A stretch of 16,944 nucleotides of DNA from Bacteroidota bacterium (GTDB lineage Bacteria; Bacteroidota; Bacteroidia; Chitinophagales; Chitinophagaceae), in the NCBI GenBank assembly GCA_023412975.1, contig JAEZRB010000199.1:1-16944 (forward strand), read 5' to 3'. Below, in pieces: positions 1 through 6,776 of the stretch. Within the stretch, counting starts at the first letter, position 1. Each line of letters begins with the position of its first letter. The notes below the pieces were generated by a model. That model was not told the DNA's origin. It ran no database searches and saw only the letters and a list, made by a program, of their open reading frames with translations. The position numbers and the translations under genes were made by a program.

Positions 1-70
1 GGTTTACCCATCTCGGGTCGGTGGGAAGCTGCAGGCCCAGTATGTTGCGGGTATCCTCAGAAAATTCCAT
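1..70 (-). CDS. miaE: tRNA-(ms2io6A) hydroxylase-like protein, N-terminal fragment
   Basis: This is the start of a gene that runs off the left edge. From the ATG at 70-68 the minus strand reads 23 codons, including the stretch ILGLQLPTDPRWVN. That resembles the N-terminus of the MiaE-like family in Bacteroidota, where LxLPTDPRWV opens the ferritin-like diiron fold. MiaE hydroxylates the isopentenyl group of the modified adenosine at position 37 of certain tRNAs. No catalytic Glu or His residue lies in the visible part, so the call rests on a short N-terminal match from memory of the family. The gene is divergent from rpsO. A minus-strand TATTTTTG (bases 82-75) lies 4 bases before the start codon; if it is the -7 box, the mRNA would be nearly leaderless. 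Confidence 0.55.
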   Translation of the reverse strand, partial: MEFSEDTRNILGLQLPTDPRWVN

Positions 71-144
71 CCCGCAAAAATAGGCCGGTAAACGTGAAAA
101 CGGGTTAATTTGCCCGTTGGCAGGCAATTTTGACCCTGCCATTC

Positions 145-175
145 TTTGCCGGTAAGCTTAGTTGCCTTACCTTTG
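145..175 (+). promoter_or_regulatory. Bacteroidota-type promoter of rpsO
   Basis: TTTG at 145-148 and TACCTTTG at 168-175 are separated by exactly 19 bases. This matches the TTTG - 19 to 21 - TAnnTTTG consensus recognised by the Bacteroidota primary sigma factor. Transcription should begin near 182, leaving a leader of about 47 bases, A-rich and without a Shine-Dalgarno sequence, before the rpsO ATG at 229. It is the best promoter match I found in the window. Confidence 0.8.
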
Positions 176-228
176 CCGCCACAAAATATTTAGGATAAAA
201 ATCGGATGAAATTTTAAAAAAGACAAAG

Positions 229-498
229 ATGCCTTTAACAAAAGAAAAAAAAGCTAGCATTTTCAAAGAATTTGGTGGTTCAGCTACTAACACCGGATCG
301 ATTGAAGGCCAGATTGCTCAACTGACAGAACGCATTAGCCAGATCAGCGAGCATTTGCAACAAAACAAAAAAGATTTTTCAACTCACCGCGGCCTGATGA
401 TCATGGTTGGTAAACGCAAAAGTCTTTTGAATTACCTGCAAAAACACAACCTTACCGGTTACCGTCAACTGATCGAAAAATTAGGCATCAGGAAATAA
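229..498 (+). CDS. rpsO: 30S ribosomal protein S15
   Basis: The 89-residue product is the usual size for S15, a primary binder of 16S rRNA in the platform of the small subunit. The conserved middle KDFSTHRGLMIMVGKRKSLLNYL (residues about 47-69) and the C-terminal YRQLIEKLGIRK are family hallmarks; the His and Arg of the first segment contact 16S rRNA. It has its own promoter at 145-175 and is followed by hairpins and then pnp, the same rpsO-pnp order seen in many bacteria. S15 represses its own translation through its mRNA leader in several bacteria. The leader here is short and AT-rich and I see no obvious S15-binding fold, so such control is only possible. Confidence 0.98.
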   Translation: MPLTKEKKASIFKEFGGSATNTGSIEGQIAQLTERISQISEHLQQNKKDFSTHRGLMIMVGKRKSLLNYLQKHNLTGYRQLIEKLGIRK

Positions 499-580
499 GG
501 CACTGCCCCTGTTGAGGGGAGTTAGGAAGTCTTTTATTCTGAGGTCAGTCTGAAAAAAGATCAGCATCTATATAAACGAT

Positions 581-620
581 ATTCCCAACCTCTTCACTGA
601 CGTTGGGAATAACTGTTTTT
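581..620 (+). terminator. Hairpin plus T-run between rpsO and pnp
   Basis: ATTCCCAAC (581-589) pairs perfectly with GTTGGGAAT (602-610) across a 12-base loop, and five T residues follow at 616-620. This looks like an intrinsic terminator for rpsO, though five bases separate the stem from the T-run, so it may be leaky. If transcription reads through, the same hairpin sits in the pnp leader. A smaller hairpin, CCCCT/AGGGG, lies just after the rpsO stop at 506-519. Confidence 0.6.
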
Positions 621-646
621 GGTACCGGATATTTTACCACCATTTT

Positions 647-661
647 GCTGCGCCCCGCAGC
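647..661 (+). promoter_or_regulatory. GC-rich hairpin in the pnp leader
   Basis: GCTGCG (647-652) and CGCAGC (656-661) form a six-pair stem with a three-base loop (or five pairs with five), 53 bases before the pnp start. No T-run follows, so it is not a terminator. It could be an RNA-processing or translation-control structure. The sequence shows only the pairing; a role is inferred from the known leader-hairpin autoregulation of pnp in enterobacteria. Confidence 0.4.
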
Positions 662-714
662 CTCATTCTTTCAATTTGCAGGTCCAAAATTGCTTGCATT
701 AAATTTCGAAAACT

Positions 715-2880
715 ATGTTACAACAACCTATTCGTAAAACATTTGATATAGGCGGTGGCCGGATGGTCACCATTGAAACCGGCCGGCTTGCCCGCCAGGC
801 CGACGGTGCAGTTACCGTTTCCATGGGCAATTGTATGCTGCTTGCTACCGTGGTGGCAACCAGGGAACCTAAAGAAGGTCAAAGCTTTTTCCCACTGTCT
901 GTCGACTACCAGGAAAAATTTGCATCTGCTGGTCGTATCCCCGGCTCATTCTTCAAAAGAGAAGGTCGCCTCAACGATTATGAGGTGCTGGTAAGTCGTC
1001 TGATCGACCGTGCACTCCGTCCATTATTTCCAGATGATTATTTCTGCGAAGTACAGGTACTGGTATCGCTGATCTCCAGCGACGACCAGGTACTGCCTGA
1101 TGCCCTTGCCTGCCTGGCTGCATCGGCGGCGCTTGCTGTATCCGATATTCCCATCAAAGAGATCATCTCCGAAGTAAGAGTAGGAAGAGTTAACGGCGAA
1201 TTGAAGATCAATCCAAGCCGCGACGAGATGGAAAACTCTGACGTTGACTTTATCGTAGCCGCTACCGAGAAAAACCTGATGATGGTGGAGGGTGAAGCCA
1301 AAGAGTGTAGCGAAGCTGAACTGGTGAAAGTACTGCAGGTAGCGCATGATGCGATCCGTATACAGGTAAAAGCACAGGAAGAACTTCGTGCTTTGAAAGG
1401 TGTTACAACAAAAAGAGATTATCCCAAACCTGAAACAGACCCCGCTCTGGAAGAAAAAGTAGCTGCTTTCGCAAAGCAGAAAGTGTACGAAGTTGCCAAA
1501 GGCAAATTCAGTAAACACGAGCGCAGTGAAAAGTTTGCCACGATAAAAGATGAACTGATGGAGCACCTCAAAGCCGGACTGCCAGAAGGAGAGGAGTTGC
1601 CTGACCTGACTAAGAAACTTGCTAACAATTATTACCACGATTTGCAGTACCATGTTGTACGCGATATGATACTGGACGAGAAAGTCCGCCTCGATGGCCG
1701 TGGTCTCGAAGACGTTCGTGCTCTCGATATGGAAGTGAATGTACTTCCTTCACCGCATGGTTCATCTCTTTTTACCCGTGGTGAAACGCAATCACTCACA
1801 ACCGTGACGCTGGGTACAGCCCTCGACGAGTTGCTGGTAGAAAGCGCTGCCAAATCGACTGAGTCAAAATTCTACCTCCATTATAATTTCCCTCCATTCT
1901 CAACCGGTGAAGTGAAAATGATCAGGGGTCAGAGCCGTCGTGAAGTAGGTCATGGAAACCTTGCCATGCGTTCGTTAAGGCAGATGATGCCGCAGGATGA
2001 TTTCGCATACACTGTACGGGTGGTTAGCGATATTCTTGAATCCAATGGTTCATCGTCGATGGCTACTGTTTGCGCTGGTTCCCTTGCACTGATGGACGCT
2101 GGTATTCCGATTCCCAAACACGTTTCCGGTGTTGCGATGGGATTGATCACAAAGGGTGATAAATTTTCTGTACTAACAGATATACTCGGAGATGAAGATC
2201 ACCTGGGTGATATGGATTTCAAAGTGACCGGTACCAGGGATGGTATTTGTGGTGTACAGATGGATATAAAGGTAGATGGTTTAAGCATGGAAGTAATGCA
2301 GCAGGCACTGGATCAGGCTCGTCGTGGCCGTCTCCATATCCTGGAAGCGATGTACAACTGCATACCGGCTCCGAACGCGGATGTGAAAGAACATGCACCA
2401 CGTATGGTGAAGATGTATATCGATCGCGAATTCATTGGTGCGGTGATCGGACCAGGCGGAAAAGTGATACAGGAAATGCAGCGTGAAACCGGGACAACCA
2501 TCAATATCGAAGAAAAGAACAACAGGGGTGAAGTGAGCGTGTTTGGTGTAAATAAAGAAGGCGTTGATCGTGCGGTCGCTATTATCAAAGGAATTGTAGC
2601 TGTACCTACTGTCGGCGATGTTTATGATGCTACAGTAAAATCGATTATGCCTTTTGGTGCATTCGTTGAATTCCTCCCAGGCAAACAAGGATTGGTACAT
2701 ATCTCTGAAATAAGTTGGAAACGACTCGAAACCCTGGAAGGTATCGTACGCGAGGGTGATACATTCAAGGTGAAACTTATCGGTACCGATCCGAAATCAG
2801 GTAAGTTTAAACTTTCCAGGAAAGCATTGATTCCAAAGCCCGACAGTAAACCAAGAGAAGAGTCGCCTAAAGGTGAATAA
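715..2880 (+). CDS. pnp: Polyribonucleotide nucleotidyltransferase (PNPase)
   Basis: PNPase degrades RNA 3' to 5' using phosphate and releases nucleoside diphosphates; it normally acts as a cytoplasmic trimer. The 721-residue product has the full domain order: first RNase PH domain (about 12-145, with FFKREGR at 79-85), helical domain (about 240-310), second RNase PH domain (about 320-545, with FTRGETQ at 353-359 and the catalytic-site segment GDMDFKVTGT at 498-507), KH domain (about 562-622, GPGG loop at 579-582) and S1 domain (about 632-703). A basic and acidic tail follows. The ATG at 715 fits the family N-terminus. The TAAATTTC at 700-707 is a possible -7 box, with TTTG 21 bases upstream at 675-678, but it would leave almost no leader; readthrough from rpsO is the alternative. 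Confidence 0.98.
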   Translation: MLQQPIRKTFDIGGGRMVTIETGRLARQADGAVTVSMGNCMLLATVVATREPKEGQSFFPLSVDYQEKFASAGRIPGSFFKREGRLNDYEVLVSRLIDRALRPLFPDDYFCEVQVLVSLISSDDQVLPDALACLAASAALAVSDIPIKEIISEVRVGRVNGELKINPSRDEMENSDVDFIVAATEKNLMMVEGEAKECSEAELVKVLQVAHDAIRIQVKAQEELRALKGVTTKRDYPKPETDPALEEKVAAFAKQKVYEVAKGKFSKHERSEKFATIKDELMEHLKAGLPEGEELPDLTKKLANNYYHDLQYHVVRDMILDEKVRLDGRGLEDVRALDMEVNVLPSPHGSSLFTRGETQSLTTVTLGTALDELLVESAAKSTESKFYLHYNFPPFSTGEVKMIRGQSRREVGHGNLAMRSLRQMMPQDDFAYTVRVVSDILESNGSSSMATVCAGSLALMDAGIPIPKHVSGVAMGLITKGDKFSVLTDILGDEDHLGDMDFKVTGTRDGICGVQMDIKVDGLSMEVMQQALDQARRGRLHILEAMYNCIPAPNADVKEHAPRMVKMYIDREFIGAVIGPGGKVIQEMQRETGTTINIEEKNNRGEVSVFGVNKEGVDRAVAIIKGIVAVPTVGDVYDATVKSIMPFGAFVEFLPGKQGLVHISEISWKRLETLEGIVREGDTFKVKLIGTDPKSGKFKLSRKALIPKPDSKPREESPKGE

Positions 2881-2909
2881 GGTTTTGTTTTAGTCGGTAA
2901 ATGATATCG

Positions 2910-3001
2910 AAGGAATTGGGATGTGGCTGGACTGCAGAATTAAATCTGTTAAACAGCACCGATGGTCGAAAGGCCAGGACAACCCAATTCCTTATTTTTT
3001 T
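2910..3001 (+). terminator. Structured pnp 3' element ending in a T-tract
   Basis: AAGGAATTGGG (2910-2920) pairs perfectly over 11 bases with CCCAATTCCTT (2983-2993), and seven T residues follow at 2995-3001. The 62 bases between the arms can fold further: TGGTC-GAAA-GGCCA (2963-2976) is a GNRA-tetraloop hairpin with one G-U pair, and GCTG/CAGC (2926-2929/2954-2957) can enclose CAGA/TCTG (2935-2938/2945-2948). The simplest reading is an intrinsic terminator of pnp with an unusually large, structured loop. It could also be a stable 3'-UTR RNA or a small palindromic repeat element. I did not recognise a known RNA family. Confidence 0.6.
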
Positions 3002-3087
3002 ATACAGTTCCAACTAACTGCGGTCGCCAAGCGGGTTTAGCTTCGTTGACCTTTATGACAATTTCCCAATTTCAAAACTACTTCCTG

Positions 3088-3903
3088 ATGAGCCGCTATA
3101 TACAGATCGAATTTCAGGATATTTCGCAGGAACAGTCAGATATAATGATCGCTAAATTGAATGAAGCGGGATTTGAGGGATTTGAAGAAACTCCGGGTAA
3201 TCTAAGAGCCTATATTGATGAAGCAGGTTTTGATGAAATTATTGTGGGTGAACTTGCGAAGGCATCAGGGATCAGCTTCTCAAAAAGCATTATTGAGGAA
3301 ACTAACTGGAACCAGCTATGGGAATCGAATTTTGATCCAGTAGTAGTAGATGAATACGCGGCTGTGCGCGCCGATTTTCATGAGCCAATTCAAAACGTCA
3401 CTCATGAGATCATTATCACACCTAAAATGAGTTTTGGCACCGGCCACCATGCTACCACAAATCTTATGATCCGGCAAATGAAAGAGCTGGACCTCAATGG
3501 AAAAACTGTTTTTGATTTCGGTACGGGTACGGGTGTGTTGGCGATCCTGGCAGAGAAAGCAGGCGCCAGTAAATTGCTGGCTGTCGACAATGACCAGTGG
3601 AGTTATGTCAATGCCATGGAGAATATTGAACGGAACCAGTGTACAAGGATTAGCATACAACTTGCCGATACACCAGACCCAAATCTTCAATTTGATGTCG
3701 TATTGGCCAACATTAATAAAAATATAATCCTTACCCACCTTCCCGTATTGAGCAAACAAATCCGCCAGGGCGGTTGTTTATTGATCAGCGGTTTGCTTGC
3801 CAGCGATGAGGTTGATATTTTATCTGCAGTCAGAAGGGAGGGTCTGAATGTAGTCAAAAAGGCAGAGAGGGATAATTGGCTGGTATTTAAGCTTGCACCG
3901 TAA
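3088..3903 (+). CDS. prmA: Ribosomal protein L11 methyltransferase
   Basis: PrmA uses S-adenosylmethionine to trimethylate ribosomal protein L11 in the cytoplasm. The 271-residue product starts MSRYIQIEFQ, as Bacteroidota PrmA proteins do. The open frame extends upstream to 2962, but that part translates terminator sequence and was dropped. An N-terminal substrate-recognition domain (about 1-95, with TNWNQLWESNF at 72-82) leads into TPKMSFGTGHHATT (111-124), then the SAM-binding motif VFDFGTGTGVLAI (141-153), the acidic VDND (166-169) and ANIN (207-210). TAGCTTCG at 3038-3045 is a weak -7 candidate. The gene is co-oriented with rpsO and pnp but separated from them by the element at 2910-3001, so it is probably its own unit. 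Confidence 0.93.
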   Translation: MSRYIQIEFQDISQEQSDIMIAKLNEAGFEGFEETPGNLRAYIDEAGFDEIIVGELAKASGISFSKSIIEETNWNQLWESNFDPVVVDEYAAVRADFHEPIQNVTHEIIITPKMSFGTGHHATTNLMIRQMKELDLNGKTVFDFGTGTGVLAILAEKAGASKLLAVDNDQWSYVNAMENIERNQCTRISIQLADTPDPNLQFDVVLANINKNIILTHLPVLSKQIRQGGCLLISGLLASDEVDILSAVRREGLNVVKKAERDNWLVFKLAP

Positions 3904-3917
3904 TTTGTGCAGTTTTT
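3894..3917 (+). terminator. Hairpin and T-run overlapping the prmA stop
   Basis: TGCAC (3894-3898) pairs with GTGCA (3907-3911) around an eight-base loop containing the prmA TAA, followed by five T residues (3913-3917). The stem is short, so this is a modest terminator candidate for prmA. Confidence 0.45.
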
Positions 3918-3989
3918 ATGTTAAATTAACGTAACCCGCTAACTTGTTTTTTTGTATTTTCGTCATTCAACATCAACCCGAATAATTCT

Positions 3990-4649
3990 ATGAATGAACT
4001 ATTAGTTATAGTTCTGGCATATCTGATTGGCAGCATTCCTACGTCTGTATGGGTGAGCCGATATTTCTTCAGTATTGATATTCGCGAATATGGTAGCGGC
4101 AACGCCGGTGCTACAAATACATTCCGTGTATTAGGACCCAAATGGGGAACGGTGGTAATGTTGGTAGATATGTTGAAAGGTACCGCAGCAGTCAACCTGG
4201 TTTTACTTCTTCCGCAATACGCCGATAATGAAACTTTATTTTTAAACCTTCAGATTTGCCTGGGTCTTGCTGCCGTTTTGGGGCATATTTTCCCAATATG
4301 GGCCGAATTCCGCGGTGGCAAAGGGGTGGCTACACTGTTTGGTTTGGTACTTGGAATTTCGCCATGGACCGCATTATCCTGCTCCGGGGTTTTCTTACTC
4401 GTGTTGTTCCTGACCAGGTTTGTATCATTAAGCTCCATCATGGCAAGTATCGCCTTCCCGATATTTATTCTTGTTATCTTCAATGTAGACAATCCTATAT
4501 ACCGGGTATTTGCCATTGCCGTTGCGCTGATGGTCATTCTTACACATCAGAAAAACATTGGGCGCCTGCTTCGCGGCAGCGAAAGTAAAGTGCCTGTACT
4601 CAAACACCGCGATCGCCGTCGTCAGCGTCGCCGGGAAAACGCTTCCTGA
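3990..4649 (+). CDS. plsY: Glycerol-3-phosphate acyltransferase PlsY
   Basis: PlsY is an inner-membrane enzyme that transfers an acyl group from acyl-phosphate to glycerol-3-phosphate, giving lysophosphatidic acid, the first step of phospholipid synthesis. The 219-residue protein is strongly hydrophobic and carries the three family motifs: GSIPTS (14-19), EYGSGNAGATN (33-43), and GHIFPIWAEFRGGKG (98-112). PlsX, which makes the acyl-phosphate, is not in this window. The C-terminal 20 residues are very basic (RDRRRQRRR), extending past the usual core and probably lying in the cytoplasm. TATTTTCG at 3955-3962 is a one-mismatch -7 box 27 bases before the start, without a clear -33 element. Confidence 0.95.
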   Translation: MNELLVIVLAYLIGSIPTSVWVSRYFFSIDIREYGSGNAGATNTFRVLGPKWGTVVMLVDMLKGTAAVNLVLLLPQYADNETLFLNLQICLGLAAVLGHIFPIWAEFRGGKGVATLFGLVLGISPWTALSCSGVFLLVLFLTRFVSLSSIMASIAFPIFILVIFNVDNPIYRVFAIAVALMVILTHQKNIGRLLRGSESKVPVLKHRDRRRQRRRENAS

Positions 4650-4748
4650 TATTTACACCGGGAAATGCCGTAATTTTCATGTAGCTTTTGAAGCCAGATT
4701 GTATTTTTTTGGTACAATGTTGGATTTTGATTTAAAAACATATTATTT

Positions 4749-5564
4749 ATGATTCGCAACTTTTTTCTGGTAGTCCTTGTATCAGGTTTACTGATAGCTT
4801 GTTCTACAAACTCCATAACAGGTCGTAGCCAGGCGAAACTCCTGCCTGAATCAGAGTTACAGGCGATGGCTGTGCAACAATACCAACAATTCCTCTCGGA
4901 GAATAAAGTAGTTAGTTCCTCGGCCAACCGTGATGCTGAAATGGTTGCCCGCGTAGGTAAACGTATCACACAGGCTGTTGAACAGTTCTACGCACAAAAA
5001 GGATTGTCAAGTGAACTGGAAGGTTACCAATGGGAATATAAGCTGGTTGACAGTAAAGAGGTCAACGCGTGGTGTATGCCCGGTGGTAAGATCGTAGTAT
5101 ATACCGGCCTATTGCCTATCACTCAAAATGAAGCTGCACTGGCTGCTGTAATGGGCCATGAGGTTAGCCACGCGATATTTTATCATGGTAATGAAAGAAT
5201 GAGCCAGGGACTTATACAGCAAGGACTCGGTACTGCTTTAAGCATTGCTGTGGCAAATAAACCACAGGCTACACAAAACATATTTATGACCGCATTCGGT
5301 CTCGGCAGCCAGGTAGGTGTATTACTTCCTTTTTCTCGTAAACATGAACTCGAAGCAGACAGGTATGGCTTGATTTGGACAGCGATGGCAGGATATAACC
5401 CCCGCGAAGCAGTTGCATTGTGGGATAGGATGGAAGCAGCCAGTGCAGGTCAGAAACCGCCTGAATTTCTTAGTTCTCACCCCTCTGAAGGTAGACGTAA
5501 AGAACAATTGGAAAAATATATGCCTGAAGCACTCAAGTATTATAAGCCTGTAGGCAGCAAATAA
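4749..5564 (+). CDS. M48 family zinc metalloprotease, lipoprotein
   Basis: The 271-residue product opens with a lipoprotein signal (MIRNFFLVVLVSGLLIAC, Cys18), so it is probably membrane-anchored outside the cytoplasm. The zinc motif HEVSH lies at 137-141 and the third ligand is expected at Glu200 in HELEAD (199-204), the ExxxD pattern of family M48. The layout is like LoiP/YcaL and the protease part of BepA, which degrade misfolded outer-membrane assembly intermediates; there is no TPR repeat domain here. A similar cellular role is inference. PlsY is 99 bases upstream, and the gap holds a weak ATTGTA/TACAAT inverted repeat (4698-4718). A strong terminator follows at 5581. Confidence 0.92.
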   Translation: MIRNFFLVVLVSGLLIACSTNSITGRSQAKLLPESELQAMAVQQYQQFLSENKVVSSSANRDAEMVARVGKRITQAVEQFYAQKGLSSELEGYQWEYKLVDSKEVNAWCMPGGKIVVYTGLLPITQNEAALAAVMGHEVSHAIFYHGNERMSQGLIQQGLGTALSIAVANKPQATQNIFMTAFGLGSQVGVLLPFSRKHELEADRYGLIWTAMAGYNPREAVALWDRMEAASAGQKPPEFLSSHPSEGRRKEQLEKYMPEALKYYKPVGSK

Positions 5565-5580
5565 TAGATTTATATCAAGT

Positions 5581-5614
5581 AATCCCGTCCAAATGCAGTC
5601 TGGACGGGATTTTT
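5581..5614 (+). terminator. Intrinsic terminator after the M48 protease gene
   Basis: AATCCCGTCCA (5581-5591) pairs over 11 bases with TGGACGGGATT (5601-5611) around a nine-base loop, and the T-run spans 5610-5614. It lies 17 bases after the protease stop codon. No minus-strand gene ends here, so it serves the plus strand. Confidence 0.88.
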
Positions 5615-5650
5615 ATTGCATAAACCACCCCCTTTCCCCTCATTTTTACG

Positions 5651-5658
5651 TATCTTTG
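5651..5658 (+). promoter_or_regulatory. TATCTTTG -7 box upstream of the 147-aa gene
   Basis: TATCTTTG is an exact TAnnTTTG box, placed just after the terminator at 5581-5614. No good TTTG lies 19-21 bases upstream (only TTTC at 5633), so the -33 part is weak. Transcription would begin near 5665, giving a leader of about 75 bases before the ATG at 5740. Confidence 0.65.
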
Positions 5659-5669
5659 CACTCCCATTA

Positions 5670-5735
5670 ATGAAAACTCTGACAATGGATGCCCCGAGCC
5701 GGCATAATTGTCTGAAACTCTTTAAAATAACTTGA
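5670..5735 (+). CDS. Possible 21-codon leader peptide
   Basis: Directly downstream of the expected start of transcription (near 5665) an ATG opens a 21-codon frame beginning MKTLTMDAPSRHN and ending in KLFKIT, then TGA. A second in-frame ATG lies at 5685. The stop falls 4 bases before the ATG of the next gene (5740), which is in another frame. The spacing would allow translational coupling. There is no run of one amino acid that would suggest a classical attenuator, and a chance frame of this length is quite possible. Confidence 0.22.
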   Translation: MKTLTMDAPSRHNCLKLFKIT

Positions 5736-5739
5736 AAGT

Positions 5740-6183
5740 ATGTCTCAAACAGTATTTGAAAAGTTACAACTGGCAGACGAAAAAAATCTTCTCATTCAGG
5801 GTTTGCCTTCCTCCATCGAAAAGCAGTTTAGTAAATTATCCTTCGCAAAAAACATGACCCCGCTCCTTAAGAACCGGAAAATTGATTTTGCCCTGGTTTT
5901 CGCCGTAAATGAGAACCAGTTAAGCGGGATATTGAAAGAAGTAATGCCCTCCTTAAAAGAAGAAAGCAAATTCTGGGTTGCTTATCCAAAGGTTACTTCC
6001 AAGATCGTTACTGACCTGAACCGTGAATGTAGCTGGAATTGCATAACCTGCGAAGGTTATGAAAGTATCGAACGCGTGGAACTGGATCATGTATGGAGTG
6101 CCATGCGTTTTGTTAGGGGAGAAGAGAAAACTGAAGTCAGCGTCTCAACCAGGAAAAGGCAATCAGCCGCTATCGCCGACTAA
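5740..6183 (+). CDS. Conserved hypothetical protein, DUF3052-like
   Basis: The 147-residue product has no signal peptide or membrane segment. Its middle alternates strands and helices: a strand IDFALVFAV (about 48-56), a helix around 58-72, KFWVAYPKV (about 77-85) and a C-terminal LDHVWSAMRFV (about 112-122). That order recalls the small single-domain DUF3052 family, in which a hydrophobic strand precedes a W-x-x-PK-like turn, but this is a pattern impression and not a domain match. The last 20 residues are polar and probably disordered. The gene has its own TATCTTTG promoter and its own terminator (6205-6236), so it is a single-gene unit. The function is unknown. Confidence 0.8.
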   Translation: MSQTVFEKLQLADEKNLLIQGLPSSIEKQFSKLSFAKNMTPLLKNRKIDFALVFAVNENQLSGILKEVMPSLKEESKFWVAYPKVTSKIVTDLNRECSWNCITCEGYESIERVELDHVWSAMRFVRGEEKTEVSVSTRKRQSAAIAD

Positions 6184-6204
6184 TTTTTTGTCATAAACTT
6201 ATTT

Positions 6205-6236
6205 AGGTTTGTTGTTTCTACAACAAACCTTTTTTT
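6205..6236 (+). terminator. Intrinsic terminator abutting the CYTH gene start
   Basis: AGGTTTGTTGT (6205-6215) pairs perfectly over 11 bases with ACAACAAACCT (6220-6230) around the loop TTCT, followed by T residues to 6236. The ATG of the CYTH gene begins at the next base, 6237. The left arm with the base before it also reads TAGGTTTG (6204-6211), an exact TAnnTTTG match, so a -7 box may be embedded in the stem; no TTTG is found at the right upstream distance. Confidence 0.85.
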
Positions 6237-6755
6237 ATGTCCTTTCTTAATATCGAAATAAAAGCTTCCTGTGCCGACCCTGATTACGTGAGACGTTATT
6301 TACAGGATAATAACGCTTCATTTAAAGGTGTGGACCACCAGGTAGACACTTATTTTCACACCAACCATGGCCGGTTGAAATTGCGTGAAGGCCGTATTGA
6401 GAACAATCTTATTTACTACCAGCGTAATGACCAACCTGGTCCTAAAAGCTCACATTTTAATCTCGTAAAGTCAGAAGATCCGGAAGGATTGAAGGAAGTG
6501 TTGTCAAAATCGATGGGCATTAAAGTTGTCGTTAGAAAAAAAAGGGAGATCTATTATATCGATAACGTCAAATTTCATATCGATGAAGTCGACGGACTCG
6601 GATCATTCGTAGAAATAGAAGCTGGTAATTTGCTTGCGGATCTCAGCAGGGAGCAATTGCAGGCCCAGTGTGACTATTACATAAAGGCTTTGGGTATCAG
6701 GGAGGCTGATATGCTTGATAGATCATACAGCGATATGCTGGGCATGGAGGCATGA
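6237..6755 (+). CDS. CYTH domain protein (class IV adenylate cyclase / triphosphatase-like)
   Basis: The CYTH fold is an eight-stranded tunnel that binds triphosphates and divalent metals; members include class IV (CyaB-type) adenylate cyclases, thiamine triphosphatases and inorganic triphosphatases. The 172-residue product has the family layout: NIEIKA (5-10), a strand with LKLREG (about 47-52), basic VVRKKREIYY (about 97-106) and the acidic FHIDEVDGLGSFVEIE (about 112-127). The first Glu of the ExExK signature is Asn5, while Glu7 and Lys9 remain; I believe NIEIKA variants occur in related proteins, so this need not mean loss of activity. The actual substrate cannot be told from sequence. 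The start is set by the terminator that ends one base earlier. It converges on dnaG with a 21-base gap. Confidence 0.85.
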   Translation: MSFLNIEIKASCADPDYVRRYLQDNNASFKGVDHQVDTYFHTNHGRLKLREGRIENNLIYYQRNDQPGPKSSHFNLVKSEDPEGLKEVLSKSMGIKVVVRKKREIYYIDNVKFHIDEVDGLGSFVEIEAGNLLADLSREQLQAQCDYYIKALGIREADMLDRSYSDMLGMEA

Positions 6756-6776
6756 GCCGCGATCTGCAGTGGTAAG

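Noticed and set aside
206..217. Three-codon upstream frame (ATG AAA TTT TAA) in the rpsO leader
   Set aside because: Such a short frame is expected by chance in an AT-rich leader and nothing else supports it.
1024..1653. A 209-residue open frame on the minus strand inside pnp
   Set aside because: It is antisense to a strongly conserved gene, has low-complexity Phe/Tyr/Gln-rich content and no recognisable domain.
2931..2957. tRNA-like anticodon arm in the pnp 3' element
   Set aside because: The loop would have six bases, the outer stem is 11 bp, and no T-arm or CCA end is present, so it is not a tRNA gene.
2962..3087. Upstream extension of the prmA frame (42 residues from the ATG at 2962)
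   Set aside because: It would translate the terminator hairpin and T-tract after pnp, and the PrmA family normally begins at MSRYIQIEF (3088).
4698..4718. ATTGTA/TACAAT inverted repeat after plsY as a terminator
   Set aside because: The stem is only six AT-rich pairs and the T-run lies in the loop instead of after the stem.
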